Assembly: GCA_031258375.1 (NCBI GenBank) | Contig: JAIRMX010000057.1 | Span: 1-12,954 of the forward strand | Direction of reading: 5' to 3' | From: Elusimicrobiota bacterium | Lineage (GTDB): Bacteria; Elusimicrobiota; Elusimicrobia; Elusimicrobiales; Elusimicrobiaceae | DNA: 12,954 nucleotides | Part shown: in pieces, positions 12,923 to 12,954 of the stretch | Layout: every line of letters begins with the position of its first letter | Position numbering within the stretch: the stretch's first letter is position 1 | Notes under the pieces: generated by a model | Database searches by the model: none | What the model saw: the letters and a program-made list of their open reading frames with translations, nothing else | What the model was told of the DNA's origin: nothing | Program-made: the position numbers and the translations under genes

Positions 12923-12954
12923 TTTTACATTAAGTTGGTCTTGTTGCACAATTA

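Noticed and set aside
1..12954. CRISPR array, prophage or restriction/defence system.
   Set aside because: No regularly spaced direct repeats, no phage or nuclease genes; the repeats present are single palindromic elements.

Overview
The window suggests a gut-type member of the Elusimicrobiota (Elusimicrobium-like). This is an inference from the low-to-middle G+C content, four separate type IV pilin-like genes in 13 kb with no pilus machinery beside them, and an acyl-CoA dehydrogenase next to a clostridial-style EtfB. No marker gene in the window proves the lineage.

Layout: (1) 2-1198, the 3' part of an MCE/MlaD-family lipid-transport gene with a beta-rich C-terminal domain. (2) 1199-1931, about 730 bp without a convincing gene. 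It holds, in order, a BIME-like palindromic repeat, a ~210-nt structured RNA element ending in an intrinsic terminator, and a 141-bp MITE-like element, all directly upstream of pilin-like gene 1. (3) 2605-3804, minus strand: tRNA-Tyr, then rplM-rpsI, ending at a strong terminator that faces pilin 1. (4) 3975-4862, minus strand: tRNA-Val and a MarC-family membrane protein. (5) 4979-5967, minus strand: two further pilin-like genes, divergent from aqpZ. (6) 6091-11796, plus strand: aqpZ with its own terminator, yajQ, a secreted TPR protein, a long acyl-CoA dehydrogenase, a repeat-filled gap, and etfB. (7) 11797-12954: a palindromic repeat, a second copy of the structured RNA, pilin-like gene 4, and a short element with terminal inverted repeats.

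The most notable signal is the structured RNA at about 1547-1754 and 11991-12214. The copies share the same helices: a three-way junction with GAAA-capped arm P2 and invariant arm P3, a long hairpin P4, a hairpin P5 and a terminator P6. Several base pairs have changed in a compensating way, and a 20-nt length change in P2 keeps the GAAA cap. Each copy lies directly upstream of a pilin-like gene on the same strand. Removing the MITE from the first locus brings the terminator-to-ATG spacing to 36 nt, against 34 nt at the second. This looks like a conserved RNA-plus-pilin module, either a cis-acting leader/attenuator or a small RNA travelling with the pilin. I do not recognise the RNA as a described family.

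The remaining genes are mostly housekeeping or metabolic: ribosomal proteins, tRNAs, a water channel, and flavin-linked acyl-CoA oxidation or reduction through EtfB. No etfA is visible, because the RNA-pilin module sits where it would usually be.
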